A stretch of DNA of 21,330 nucleotides from Oppiella nova (GCA_905397405.1 CAJPVJ010000697.1:1-21330); one strand, 5' to 3'; shown: positions 10,581 to 21,113, numbered from the stretch's first letter. Numbers and translations: made by a program. Notes: generated by a model not told the origin, from the sequence alone.

Positions 10581-11147
10581 GTGAGCTATTGGTTGAGTGA
10601 GTGATCACTGCGCGCGCGGAGACCCTAAGAGATATATATATCATAGACATCGCACCACAAGTACACCGATTTTTAGTCACCGCCGCATACGTACTGTACC
10701 ACTGGTCCACGAATTGGTGATTGTGTTGTGTTTTTGTGATTTGGTTTTTGTTTAACGATCCGAAGTATCGCTTCGACTACTCATTCATACGGTTCCTCCA
10801 CAAGAGATAGAAGTTTGTTATGATTTTGTTAATTAACTATTTATTTATGAATTGATTGCGAATTACACTCCGATTTGTTATGTTTTTTATGGTTTATTGA
10901 AAAAAAGTGTTACCATTTTATGGTCTATTTTATTGATTATGATTTTTGTTGTGCCGAAAATGTGTTGTTCCAAACGCTAGTAGTGTGTCCACGACATTGC
11001 CATCACTTGTGATTTGAAGTACAATAACCCCATCGGATGTGTTGCTCCAGAAGAATATAAATGTGTTTTAAAATATATATATATTATGATTGAAATCCTG
11101 TGCCTCCAAAAGCAATCGACGCTTATATACAGATTATAATACACACG

Positions 11148-11216
11148 TCTCTCCCTCTCCCACTCTCTCTCTCTCTCTCTCTCTCCCATTCTCTCTCTCG
11201 TCTCATACACACACAC
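11148..11216 (+). repeat. (CT)n then (AC)n microsatellite
   Basis: A pyrimidine tract of CTCTCT units, interrupted by a few CCC and CATT, is followed by a short ACACAC run. It is a simple compound microsatellite and explains the spurious open frames of Arg/Glu and Leu/Ser repeats on the two strands. Confidence 0.9.
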
Positions 11217-12495
11217 GAAGTGATCATCAAATTTGTGGTAAATTTTGGAACTCTTGTTAAAAGACTTCATAACTGCTCTCAAAAACTAAACACTAGACTC
11301 TATTTCGTGGAGAAAATCATATTTATGTACAAATGGGACATAAATTTCACTAAAAAAACTGTTTTACAAAAATACTAATAATTATTTGAAACGAAAAACA
11401 CTTTTTACTCTCAACTTTGGGACGACTTTTTTCCCGTTGCGTTGGATATTGTTTTGCATTGACTTATGAATTGAATGAATGGTAACAAAATAATCTCAAT
11501 TTTTATGTTTTATTTTGCGCGAAAAAGTACTTAATCCCTGCACAAGACTTTTGAAATCAAACTTTTATTATTGTATTTATTGAGAGAAACGGATAAAAAA
11601 CTCTTTGTATTTATGAGACCAATGACTGGTTTTTAATTAATTGTTAAATTGTTAACAAAATACGACTTTTAGATACTTTACGTGAATGTGTTTTTTGTTA
11701 TATTTATGAATCATGATTATTGTTATAAATTATTACCATTTATGAGATTCTCGCAAACATTTTACTTATGAATGAATACATAAAGACATATGTAATTGAA
11801 AACTAAATTTAGGGTACATTTTAAGAAATAGTTTACAAATAATAAACACTAAAAGTTAGTTAAGATTTAGTTAAATCTAACATTAATATCATTATGAATT
11901 AAATTAAACACGATTATATATACAGTACTGTCAGTGCCATTGCAAATAGTCAGTGATTTTTATAATTTTGACGACAATTTTATCCAATTTTCACGATTAG
12001 TATTGAAATTTATAGTTTAAACTGAATATAAGAAAGAATTTATTTGTCTCTCAATTGAAAAGTGTTTTACGGAAACGCGAAACACTTTTTCAAAAAGTCT
12101 TTTAACTTAAAAGCAAAAACTAATGCAAAAAACTAAACTATCGATTGAATGATGTTTTTAAATGTATTGTTTTTTGTTATGAAGTTTTATTGCATATAAT
12201 ATGTGCCAACGATTCTCAATACCTTTTCAATGAAAATAAAAACCCAATAATTCAGTGTTAGTTTGAATGACAAAATTTTGTCTAATTTTCTAGTCATTAC
12301 TGAAATGAATAAATAATATTTTTGTCTGTAATTACTTTTTAAAACTAATGTTTTTGGTTGTAAACTAAAAAGCGATTGTTTATAAAGTAATTATTGCATT
12401 TGATTTGCCATTAAAACGCTATTCAATAATTATATTTAAATATTAAATACATATGTGACAAAAAAATTAATTATGATTTTTTAAAAGCATACTTA

Positions 12496-12689
12496 TAATG
12501 GATGTTCTCGGTTTTGCAAATGGCAGATTGGTATTGCTAGGTGAATTGGCATGAATAACAAACATTTTACACAAAAATATAAAAATTTGATTGCTCCTGG
12601 ATTTATATTTTTGTGTAAAATGTTTGTTATTCATGCCAATTCACCTAGCAATACCAATCTGCCATTTGCAAAACCGAGAACATCCATTA
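12496..12689. mobile_element. Near-perfect palindrome: candidate MITE or hairpin-RNA locus
   Basis: Two inverted arms pair base for base from 12491-12583 against 12602-12694, 93 bp each with a single mismatch, around an 18-nt loop (12584-12601). The outer bases suggest a 194-bp element, 12496-12689, beginning TAATGGATG and ending CATCCATTA, flanked by TTA on both sides. The only mismatch is the middle base of those TTA flanks, as expected if TTA is a duplicated target site rather than part of the arms. A 3-bp TWA duplication is typical of PIF/Harbinger elements. It has no coding capacity. A long-stem transcript giving small RNAs is the alternative. The palindrome is certain; its origin is inferred. 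Confidence 0.7.
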
Positions 12690-13767
12690 TTAGTTTTTCA
12701 AATTGAAATAAAATGTCAATAAATGATAATTAATTAACAAATTCCTTGATTTTATTTTTGTTTCGTTATATTTTGGTCTAATGTTTTTGTGTTTGACATT
12801 AATTCCTTGATATGGATCTCAAAGTGATATTAATTTAGCACTAAAACTAATAATACGAATAATAAGCTTATTATTTCTAATCATATGCTAAACACAAGAA
12901 TTTTTGTTAAGAATATTCTTGACGCTAATAATCGCAGACACAAAATGTTTACTTAAATTGTTATGTTTACAATACACTTACAGATATAATAAACACATGA
13001 AAATGAATTTTTTTCTGGTTATAAATATACTATCGATGAGTATAAAAGATTTTATGCACTTTTCGTATGACACACAGAATCTCATTGATTGAGAGGTTTT
13101 TAATTGATTAATATTTTATTGTGTTTTTCTCGAGACCAATACAATGTATACTTAAATACAAAGCCCTGAGAATAAGCGACACATACTATATATGGTATGG
13201 TATGTGCAGAATATTCTGTATTCCGGGTCCGCAAAGCATTCCCACTAATTGTATCCAACATTTCCTTCCGACTATTGTATGTAATAATGAATTCTCAGGA
13301 ATTGTTTTGTTTTTTATTGTCATTCACTCGATATCTATATATATTTTTCGCTTAAATTCTTTATGTAATTTATTCATTACTTTATATACACACAACACAC
13401 ATACACTATATAAGTCATAGAGAATTGTTTGTGATATTCATTACGGATTTTTGTTTCCATTGAGAAAACAAAACAAAAAACTTTACAAATACTTGACAGA
13501 CACACCACACGAAAGCACTGCATATCTCTTATTATAGATAATTTAATTGTTGTTATAATTGTTTAATACAATAATGAAAATCATTTTTTCGGTTTTGAAG
13601 AAACCATGATTTTTTAATAGACATTAATATAGCAGTTATTTGATTACAAAAAAGCAATACTCAATATATTCCGTGTTAAACGAAATATTTATTATTAATT
13701 ATGACTCGAATTTTACGATTATTATTATGATTACTATTATATTATGATTATTACTATTGTTGTCGAA

Positions 13768-13786
13768 ATATATATATATATATATT
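13768..13786 (+). repeat. (AT)n microsatellite
   Basis: A 19-bp alternating AT run follows about 60 bp of ATTATT/ATGATT low-complexity sequence. It is ordinary A+T-rich simple sequence. Confidence 0.85.
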
Positions 13787-14943
13787 TAACTTAATTGTAA
13801 AGAAATTTTAAATAATAAAAAATAAAACAACATTTGATTATGATTACGATTTGTATTATTGATTAAGTCATTAATGCATTCATTTGTGATTCCGTTTTCA
13901 ACAGCCATTAAAAGTAGTTATAGTTTAATAGCTTTCCGTCAAAAGCATATATTTTTCTAATGAATTAGGCGTTTATTATTGCAAAATCAAATTATACTAT
14001 CATTATTATAGCTATTAATGAGTGAATTTGCGTTTATTTTGCAAATGAGTTTCAATTCTGGATATTTATTATTAGAGTTTATTTTTGCAATTTATTACAA
14101 ATTTCTAAGATTAGTATAAAATTGAAAAAGTTTTTTCTCAAATGCTATTTACGTCTCAAACCTGATATGTATTTTTCAATGTAATTAAATCTCTAGTTTA
14201 ATGGGTAATATTAAGGGGAACTGGAGGTTTACAAACACTGACCCCTCCCTATACATTGCCCACCAATTCTCGCTATATTTCTCGACAAAACACATGAATT
14301 TATTTATTATTCAATGCCTTTAAACGTAAACCTTATTTACGATTCATTTGAATGAAGCAATTAATGCATTATTTAGGTTCGCCTTAACACTAGTAATGCT
14401 AAACGATTGCGACAAACATCTCGTAAAACCACTTCTCAGTTCACAACAACTTTTGAGATGTGTTTTTCGTGAAAGCAATTTGAAAAGTGAATTGTTTTAG
14501 GCATCGAAAACAAGGTCATTGAGACGATAGGGACAGGGATTTAGTGAAAAGTAAATCGCATTCAATGTGTCATATAAATCGTCGGCTAGAAAGTGAAAAC
14601 TATACCTAAATTATAGTCGCGTTTATAAATGTTTAATAAGTTTTTTCTTATTCGCCTAATGATTAGACGGGAAAAAATGTTTTTTAATGGTTTTCTCTCT
14701 CACCTATCGCTGGGAAATGTATGCGAAAGTAATGTATGCTTTTTTAATGGGTGTGCGCTATCTGTAAGCAAATGAACTCATTTTCAACGGCAAAGATGTT
14801 CAGCAAATGATATGAAAATTGTTTTAACGTTTCAAAAACAACAAAGTTTTGAAGTTTTTGTTTGTGTGCCAAAAACAAGTCTTATGAATACCTGTTATAC
14901 ATAAGCCATTCATTTCTATAGCCGTACTGTTGTTACGGAGACT

Positions 14944-14952
14944 ATGCCATGA
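14944..14952 (+). promoter_or_regulatory. Two-codon upstream ORF (ATG CCA TGA)
   Basis: An ATG with A at -3 opens a Met-Pro-stop frame that ends one base before the start codon of the glycosyltransferase at 14954. If the mRNA starts upstream, ribosomes would meet this minimal frame first and would have to skip it or reinitiate. The sequence is clear; a regulatory effect is inferred. Confidence 0.4.
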
Positions 14953-14953
14953 A

Positions 14954-16644
14954 ATGCGTGTTTGGAGTAAAAAGTTTTACGTTTACGGCATATGTATGTG
15001 TTTCGCGGTGTTTTACATAGTGTTCAAAACTAACCAATTTATCGGTGACTTGAATACTCAAAACGAGGCGATAAGCGATGAAAACTTTGTCTCATCCGAC
15101 AGAAAGTATGAGGAGTTCCCGGCAAAGACCAGTTCCCCAGTCGTGTCTCAATGGAAAGTACTATCGGACGGAACGGTAACCCATTTGGGGAACTATTCTG
15201 ACGATTCTTTGGCGAGAATTTCGTTTATTATAAGAAACGAAAGACTTTGCGATAGTATTGATGGGAAAGGTATTCACGTAATTATTTTCGTCGTATCGGA
15301 GGCCAGAAATTTTCTCAGACGACAGACAGTTAGGGATACCTGGGCTCATAAACACCTACAGAATGCCCTCCCATTCACACCGGTATTCGTGTTGGGAGTG
15401 CACGCGAATCGCGAGGAGTTCCTCGAGGTTCAGGTGATTATAGTTTGGGTTTTAATTAATTAATTATTTATTTTTTTATACAAAATATTGTTTCGTAGAA
15501 AATGTTTAATAGTTTTTCTCAAATGTTTTCTCTATTTTGTGAACAACTTTAGAGTAAAATCCAAACCGAGAGCCAAACGTTCGGCGACTTAATACAAGTC
15601 AATGTAACGGAAAGTTTCCCGAATCTCACCATTAAGTCGATGGCAAGCGTTAAATGGTTTGTCGAGTTGTGCCCAAAGACGGCATTTTACTTCAAGACTG
15701 ACGACGACATACCCATCCACGCCGTCAATCTCATTGAAACTGTGAAACACTTCGAGAATCGTAAGGAAAGTCAGTATTCAGTGGTGTGTCACGAGAACCA
15801 GAGCCGACAAATCATACGAGATTTGCGTAAAGTATCGCAAATCATGCACTCCTATCGAGACTCAACCTATCGATTGCTTATATTGAGTGATTTGAAGCGA
15901 AAGATATTGAAGTATAAGATTAGCTACTCACAGTTACCCGGCTTATACTTTCCACGCTACTGCTCAGGCATGTCAATAATGCTTATTTCTAATAAGTTAT
16001 TACCGTATTAATTGAGTTTATTATTAAACAATTTATTTTCATCCACTGTTTATCAATACTATCGTAATACGGTTACTATACTGTATAGTAATACTATTAG
16101 AATATTCTGTACTATGTTTATGACAGTATAATAAAGTAATAAAATTTATATTTAATATAGAATTTAACAAGTAGTCTATAAAAAAGTAATATTAATTAAA
16201 ATATTTTATTACAAATTAGTATAATACTTAACAGTAAGGCCTAAATCAACAAACATACTAACCTAAACACTATTAAGATTTAAATAATACTTTTTAAAAT
16301 AATTTTGAATCTTATAAATAAAATATTGTTTGTGTACTGTATTAGGATTTGGTTACGGCTTTGGAGCACAGGTAGCCCGACGTCTCTACGAGACAGCCCT
16401 TACGATACCGTACTTCCAGTTCGAGGACGCGTTCATCACAGGCTTTAGCCGACAAAAGGCTAACCTCTCTATTGAGGACACGGAATACCTAACCCTTCGG
16501 CCGCTGTTGAGACAATCGGACGGATTGTGTGCTTTCAGTGGCGGACGGATTAATGGCAACGAAATGTCGGCGCGAGATATGAGACAACTGTGGCTCAACG
16601 CTAACGGCCAGACAATGTGTCCACAGATCCGCAAAAATGGCTAA
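14954..16644 (+). CDS. GT31 beta-1,3-galactosyltransferase-like type II membrane enzyme
   Basis: A Golgi glycosyltransferase of family GT31, which adds Gal or GlcNAc in beta-1,3 linkage using a UDP-sugar and Mn2+. Exons are 14954-15433, 15553-15967 and 16346-16644, giving 397 residues. A hydrophobic segment at about 8-24 (FYVYGICMCFAVFYIVF) after a basic start is the signal anchor. The family core follows: FVVSEARNFLRRQTVRDTW; the metal-binding DDD at 210-212 in FYFKTDDDIP; the YCSGFGY block (about 296-302); and FEDAFITG with Glu325-Asp326, equivalent to the usual EDVYVG. Likely N-glycosylation sites include NYS, NVT and NLT. Intron 1 is GT-AG (119 bp). Intron 2 (378 bp) keeps frame only if it starts with GC (CAG|GCATGT). 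The section between DDD and CSG is somewhat longer than in B3GALT1. The start is the first in-frame ATG. Acceptor sugar cannot be assigned. Confidence 0.87.
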
Positions 16645-17063
16645 AAAGGAGATATATTTATATATAAGTGAAGATTGTTTTATTCATAACTCGATTCCCA
16701 TGTTTGGGTCACTTTCTGGGACAGTAATGGCGACCAGAAACCGGACAAACACTACCTGTCCTCACGTGCATCCACCGGTTCTTAGCTTTAAGATCAATAG
16801 TGGACCAGATTTGCGACCATATTTGATCCCAAGAATCAATGAGACAATTAAAACGGCAACGAATTCAAAAGATGAGAAAAATAATCATTTATTTGTACAG
16901 TATTTGACTTTAGGAAATGACAATCAGATTAACAGTTAATAACATATATCTCTGTCTTTGAAATGAATTAATAGATTATTAATTGCCGTACAAAACAGCG
17001 TTAAATTTAAAACTAAAGTTACAAAAATGAGTAATGAATTGAATATTGTTTTACAAAATATAT

Positions 17064-17069
17064 AATAAA
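17064..17069 (+). terminator. Candidate polyadenylation signal of the GT31 gene (AATAAA)
   Basis: AATAAA lies 420 bp after the GT31 stop codon and 55 bp before the end of the convergent PHF7-like coding region. A second AATAAA is at 17091-17096. The stretch between stop and signal is read as 3' UTR. Confidence 0.4.
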
Positions 17070-17123
17070 GTTATCGACAAAAAACAAATCAATAAACAAG
17101 CGATCGTTTCGTGACATATAATA

Positions 17124-18832
17124 CTAATCCAAGAGAACGCAGTCGTCGTCATCCGAGTCGTCCACTTCAATCACTTCCCGATCACCTGTCGGTTGGATAA
17201 CGGCAATGGCCGGCCGCTTCACGACATAGGGCTCCAGGCGCTCAATAGGGTCGCAATCGACCAGATCGTCGGGCTCTGCCAGCTCGCATTGGACACCCGT
17301 GTCGATCATCTGCACGTGTCTGCGGACCCGTTTCGGTGGTGACCCACCGCTCGACGCGTGACGACTCCTACGCTTAAGACCGCTGCCGGCGCTCGACTTG
17401 GACTCGGCGTCCGATATCAACTCCACGCCATCGCCGGCGCTCGCTTTGGACGCCTTCTCGCTCTGGAGGCGCCGCTCCTCAGCCTCTTTGGCGGCCGCTT
17501 TCACACGCCTGTCCACTGCGGCGCAGTCGGCGCACACCCACGCGTCCACGTACTCCGCGCGGCCCAAACAGGTCCAGTGGGCGCCCCGGGAGCCGCACGT
17601 GTCGCAGATCAACAGCTGCCACTGACGGGTGTCCGACGCGTGCGCGCGTCCCTGTGCGCACAGACACACCTCTTGGTCGCACCGGGAGTGCCGCTGATAG
17701 AGCGCCGCGAAGCCGTTCTCCTCCCGTTCCCACGAGGCGTCCTCTTTGGGTATATAAATGCCGTGAATTGTCATCATTTCCTTGAACTCCTGGCCGCTGT
17801 TACAGAGCGGGCACTTGTAGTGATAGTAGCCGGCGCTCAGCGCCTGCTTCTGGAGGCATATGCGGTGCACGAGTTTGTCACAGCACGGGGTCTGCAATAC
17901 GGACAGCCCCTCGTCGAACACCACGGGATCGCCACACGTCGGGCACTCGTCGTTCTTCTCCTCATCCGGATTGTTGAGCTCCTGTCGGGGCCGGTGTTTC
18001 GCGCAGTAGCAGCTGTGCGGGAGGAACGGTATGCGAGTGTTATTATAGTGAACAGTGAGCCAGTGGTTAAGAGATTTAGTGATAGAGTAATAGGTATTAG
18101 GAATCAATTGCCGATCAAATGAGTGATTCATTCAATGCATGCGATTAGTGGTGAACGAGTGAGTGAGTGAGAGATAGAGAGAGAGAGAGAGTGAGAGTGA
18201 GTGAGTGAGAGTGTGTGAGAGAGAGAGAGAGAGCTATAACTGACTCGAATTTATCGAAGAACTGACACAACGCGTTGTTGTGGACACCGCACGGGTAGTG
18301 AAACGACGTCTTGCACTGCGAGTCAGACAATAGCGGATGAGTCTTAAGACACGAGAGAGACATTGCGAGACAATACTAACCGTCCCAATGGCGCACCCGA
18401 TGGTCGCGCCGTTTTTCCGACAGTAGGAACACTTCAACTTCTCGCCCCTCTTCTTCTCCTTCCGGATGTCGTCGGGAAGGAACCCACAGATGCCTTCGTC
18501 GTCGCGACCCCTCTGTGTCAGTCCCGAGGATAATAGCTGCGGAGGAATGGCGTGAGTGTGTTATCATCATTGATGCGGTCATCGGTGGTAAGGGAGTGGC
18601 GGACACCTTACCAGACAATAGTAGTGAACGTATATGTCGTGCCATTTGTAGAGCTTTCCGTATTTGAAGGACACGGAGTCCGGCTTAAGACAGAACAGAC
18701 ACTCGTTGTCGTTCTTCTTGGCCTTCTCTATGGGATCAGTTCCGGTGATAGGAAGCAAATACACGATAAATATTGCGGTAATTGTCGCACAAATAATGAG
18801 ATAATACTTTGTTTGCTTTTTCTGGCGCTCAT
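17124..18832 (-). CDS. PHF7: PHF7/G2E3-like PHD/RING ubiquitin ligase, 418 aa
   Basis: Similar to vertebrate PHF7 and the N-terminal half of G2E3 (Drosophila pineapple eye is the related fly gene); such proteins are nuclear ubiquitin ligases with three zinc-binding modules. Exons on the minus strand are 18832-18808, 18727-18612, 18536-18381, 18315-18245 and 18012-17124. All introns are GT-AG and in frame. The extended PHD starts C18-x2-C21 with HYYC at 43-46, continues through LLSSGLTQRG, KCSYCRKNGA (82-91) and C100-KTSFHYPC (to 108), and ends CYCAKHRP. A RING/PHD module follows (C146-x2-C149 to C190-x2-C193), then IYIPKEDASWE and a third Cys-rich module (C234 to C286). The tail is basic and Ser-rich and ends VIEVDDSDDDDCVLLD. 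There is no HECT domain, so PHF7 fits better than full G2E3. The first exon, only 25 nt, is my model; the remaining exons are firm. Confidence 0.88.
18155..18233 (+). repeat. (GAGT)n/(GA)n microsatellite inside a PHF7-like intron
   Basis: An imperfect GAGTGAGT and GAGAGAGA run lies wholly within the fourth intron of the PHF7-like gene (18013-18244). In the transcript it is a pyrimidine-rich CTCT tract just downstream of the 5' splice site. Length changes here would not alter the protein. Confidence 0.9.
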
Positions 18833-19539
18833 TGTTGTGTCCGACGACGACGTGTTAGTCCCAACACTGTCTCTCTGGTCCACTGGATCAGCCCACCGGT
18901 GATGCGTGTCTTAAGTAGGGATCAAATACTGGTCACAAATGTCTCAATATTTACCGTTTGATTGATAATTAGGTGACAAACGAGTCACTCATTTGACGTG
19001 AAATATGAGTGCAGTCTATGACTGAATGGGAAATCATTGATGAAATGCAAACCAATGGCACACACAGTGTATGTGTGGCGACAACAGTGGCGCCAATGCG
19101 GCGCTTATAGTGAACTAATGGCAAGTGTTTTGCGTGTATTGACAGTACGTGTGGCCCAATAGACGGCAATACAATACATGAGTGGCAATGCGTTTGGCAT
19201 TTGAATGCAATGCGATAGCAATCGGTTTGTCGTTTCCAAGCGTACCATTGGCTGAGTGGTTGGTGTGTGGCGTTTCTATGGCGACCACACGGTGTGCGCT
19301 ATTGGGGGAGAAAAGTGACAACAATTTGTGTTTATTTTTGTTGTGTTTTTCATTGAGTAGTGATTTGTTTGACATTTTGTGCGACAAATCAATACAACAC
19401 TTATTATCACTTAGTTTTACGACTAGTTTTGCGTTCATTTCATAAGGTATTCACGCAATGAGTGTATGATTTATGTGTCCGTTTGACTGATCACTTGAGC
19501 TGATCCGTGGGCGCGCGAGTGATCGGTTTGTCTGAAGCG
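18833..19539. promoter_or_regulatory. Divergent promoter interval of two ubiquitin-ligase genes
   Basis: The 707 bp between the start codons of the PHF7-like gene (minus) and the CGRRF1-like gene (plus) contain no supportable coding exon; an open frame at 19182-19445 looks like chance. Both 5' UTRs and core promoters must lie here unless noncoding exons are nested elsewhere. No TATA box is convincing. Repeated TGCCACTTA/GGCAAT-like words are present but not interpretable. Confidence 0.5.
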
Positions 19540-20844
19540 ATGGTTTTGTTTAATTTACTGCCTTTTTATCAATACATCAATACTTACGACTCTATCGTTG
19601 TCTTAGTGGTCGTCCTAATCGTGTCCATCGGTATCGTGTGTCTCAAGTACTGTCGCGTGACTCCGGAGGAATGTCTTAAGACATGTGTCACTAATTGGCT
19701 CATTATATCCCCCGCAGACGTATGGATGTGTTGGGCGGCGACGGCGCGTCCGTTCATCGGCTCAATAGGGATGACATGTCCTCCCAATCGATGGTTAGAC
19801 TCCGGAATCCATTCCTCTTTAAGATAACGGATGAGTCGATGCGATGCGATAACTACCGCAATGGCCTCAAAGTGACCATCACTTGCGACAACTCCTTCTG
19901 GGTGTACAGCTATTGGGCGGTCGATGTCGAGCACCTGCACCAAGAACTGGATGACGAGTGGCAGCCAATGAGACAATCACTACTCGACAGGAAGTTCATG
20001 GATGGCCACCACCTGTTCGCCGGTGAACCCGATCTGTGAGTGGGTAGTGGAGTGCATGTGGTGTTGGTTTCGGTGGTAATGGTTGTCGTGTTTTCGCAGG
20101 TATTATGAGACCAATGAAGAGATCACTCATTGGGTGAGACCTCCGGCCGAGTACTTCAGCGGTGAGAGTCTGGGCTATAATCCGCGCACAAGATATCCAT
20201 TGGTTGTCATAATAGTCAGTAGTTTTGAGTTTGTTTTGTGAGATAATTGTCTTAAGAAGTGATGAACTGATTGGTTGTCCAACAGGTCCGCAATGATGAC
20301 GACGACGGCGTTGAAGTCAATGATAACGATGTGGTGAGTAGTAGTCATCGGGAAGTGTTGAGTGGTTTTCACTAATGTTTCGTTCATTGCGGTCTACTGT
20401 CTGTCCGGAAAGGTATGTATGCTATCGATAGTACACCTGAAGGACACGTTCTGCTCGACGACCACATCACTGATCACTCAATACCTGAAGCAAAGGAGTG
20501 GACATATGTTTGATTTGAAGCAACTGTTCGCACCTCAAGAGGTGGACGACCCCCAGAGGGGACAGTCGTGTATAATCTGCCGCTCGAGTGCCGTAACCCA
20601 TGCGCTGCTGCCGTGCCGTCACACCTGTCTGTGCGGTCAGTGTCTGCAGCGCATCGACAGGTGTCCCGTCTGTCGGACACCCTTTACCTCATTCTTCAGG
20701 ATTAGGGACAATGAAGACTTGGATGACGATAGCGATGAGGAGGACACCAATGCGCCCACCAATAGGTCCAATAGGTCTGAGTCGAGCACCGGTTGGTTCT
20801 CTTCCATCAACAGTAAACTCAATCACTGGTTGGGAGGGAACTGA
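19540..20844 (+). CDS. CGRRF1: CGRRF1-like membrane-anchored RING ubiquitin ligase, 339 aa
   Basis: Matches cell growth regulator with RING finger domain 1, an ER-membrane E3 ubiquitin ligase; human CGRRF1 is 332 residues. Exons are 19540-19646, 19718-20035, 20100-20214, 20286-20333 and 20413-20844. All introns are GT-AG, 64-79 bp, in frame. The start is the first ATG, with G at -3. A transmembrane helix lies at about 18-34 (SIVVLVVVLIVSIGIVC). Family landmarks are VRLRNPFLFKI, TCDNSFWVYSYWAV, PRTRYPLVVI (about 171-180), a short Asp-rich exon, LSIVHL, and HMFDLKQLF. The C-terminal C3HC4 RING has C249, C252, C264, H266, C270, C273, C280 and C283, with the diagnostic PCRHTCLCGQC. An acidic stretch and Ser-rich tail follow. 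The RING ligands are all present, so it should be active. Residues about 37-60 are poorly conserved and rest on frame consistency. Confidence 0.92.
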
Positions 20845-21044
20845 TGGTTGGGATTGGCGTCTCAATTGTCTGTTTTTGTTATGCTTTTTATAAATTGCTT
20901 TCAATTTATGGTTATATTTATCGCTATTATTGTGGTATAAAACACTTAACTCTAAAATAAGGGCTCAATTTATATGTTTTATTGAAATCTCAAAGAATAA
21001 TATTTATATTTAAAATACGATTTTTATTTTGTTTTCAAACTATA

Positions 21045-21050
21045 AATAAA
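21045..21050 (+). terminator. Candidate polyadenylation signal of CGRRF1 (AATAAA)
   Basis: AATAAA is 200 bp after the CGRRF1 stop codon, before the convergent gene's stop at 21114. Confidence 0.4.
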
Positions 21051-21057
21051 TATATAG

Positions 21058-21063
21058 TTTATT
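21058..21063 (-). terminator. Candidate polyadenylation signal of the DEG/ENaC gene (AATAAA)
   Basis: A minus-strand AATAAA lies 50 bp after the DEG/ENaC stop codon, within 20 bp of the opposing CGRRF1 signal. It supports the reading of a minus-strand terminal exon here. Confidence 0.45.
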
Positions 21064-21113
21064 GAATACAATGTTATTCTATAATAAATTTACTATTATT
21101 GTAATTTTACTTT

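Larger units (their letters stand above)
10581..14953. other. Long A+T-rich region without a supportable gene
   Basis: About 4.4 kb lies between the stop codon of the 749-residue protein and the start of the glycosyltransferase. The first part is probably the 3' UTR of the former; many AATAAA-like hexamers are present, so its end cannot be fixed. The stretch holds CT/CA, TA and ATT/ATG low-complexity runs, a near-perfect 93-bp-arm palindrome (12491-12694), two AGAATATTCT palindromes (12910, 13208) and a small patch of higher G+C at about 14214-14275. The last 300-500 bp should include the promoter and 5' UTR of the downstream gene. Short open frames here show no protein-like composition. Confidence 0.6.
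20845..21113. other. A+T-rich convergent 3' intergenic region
   Basis: Holds the 3' UTRs of the CGRRF1-like gene (plus) and the DEG/ENaC gene (minus). Nothing coding is visible. Confidence 0.6.

Noticed and set aside
10977-11378. Arg/Glu-repeat and Leu/Ser-repeat frames on opposite strands
   Set aside because: They are translations of the CT microsatellite at 11148-11216.
12056-12095. Short hairpins around AAAAGTGTTT/AAACACTTTT and ACTTTTTCAAAAAGT
   Set aside because: Ten-bp A+T-rich stems of this kind are expected by chance in such a composition.
14214-14275. Small G+C-richer patch, considered as an RNA gene
   Set aside because: No tRNA arms, no clear snoRNA boxes and no strong stem could be made by eye.
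16637-16939. 100-codon plus-strand frame overlapping the GT31 stop (ATGGCTAA)
   Set aside because: It lies just after the end of a complete GT31 gene, resembles no family, and eukaryotic translation would rarely use it. Read as 3' UTR; a misplaced GT31 stop is not supported because the protein ends at a family-typical place.
19182-19445. 87-codon frame in the divergent promoter interval
   Set aside because: No similarity, no splice context, and it sits where both promoters must be.
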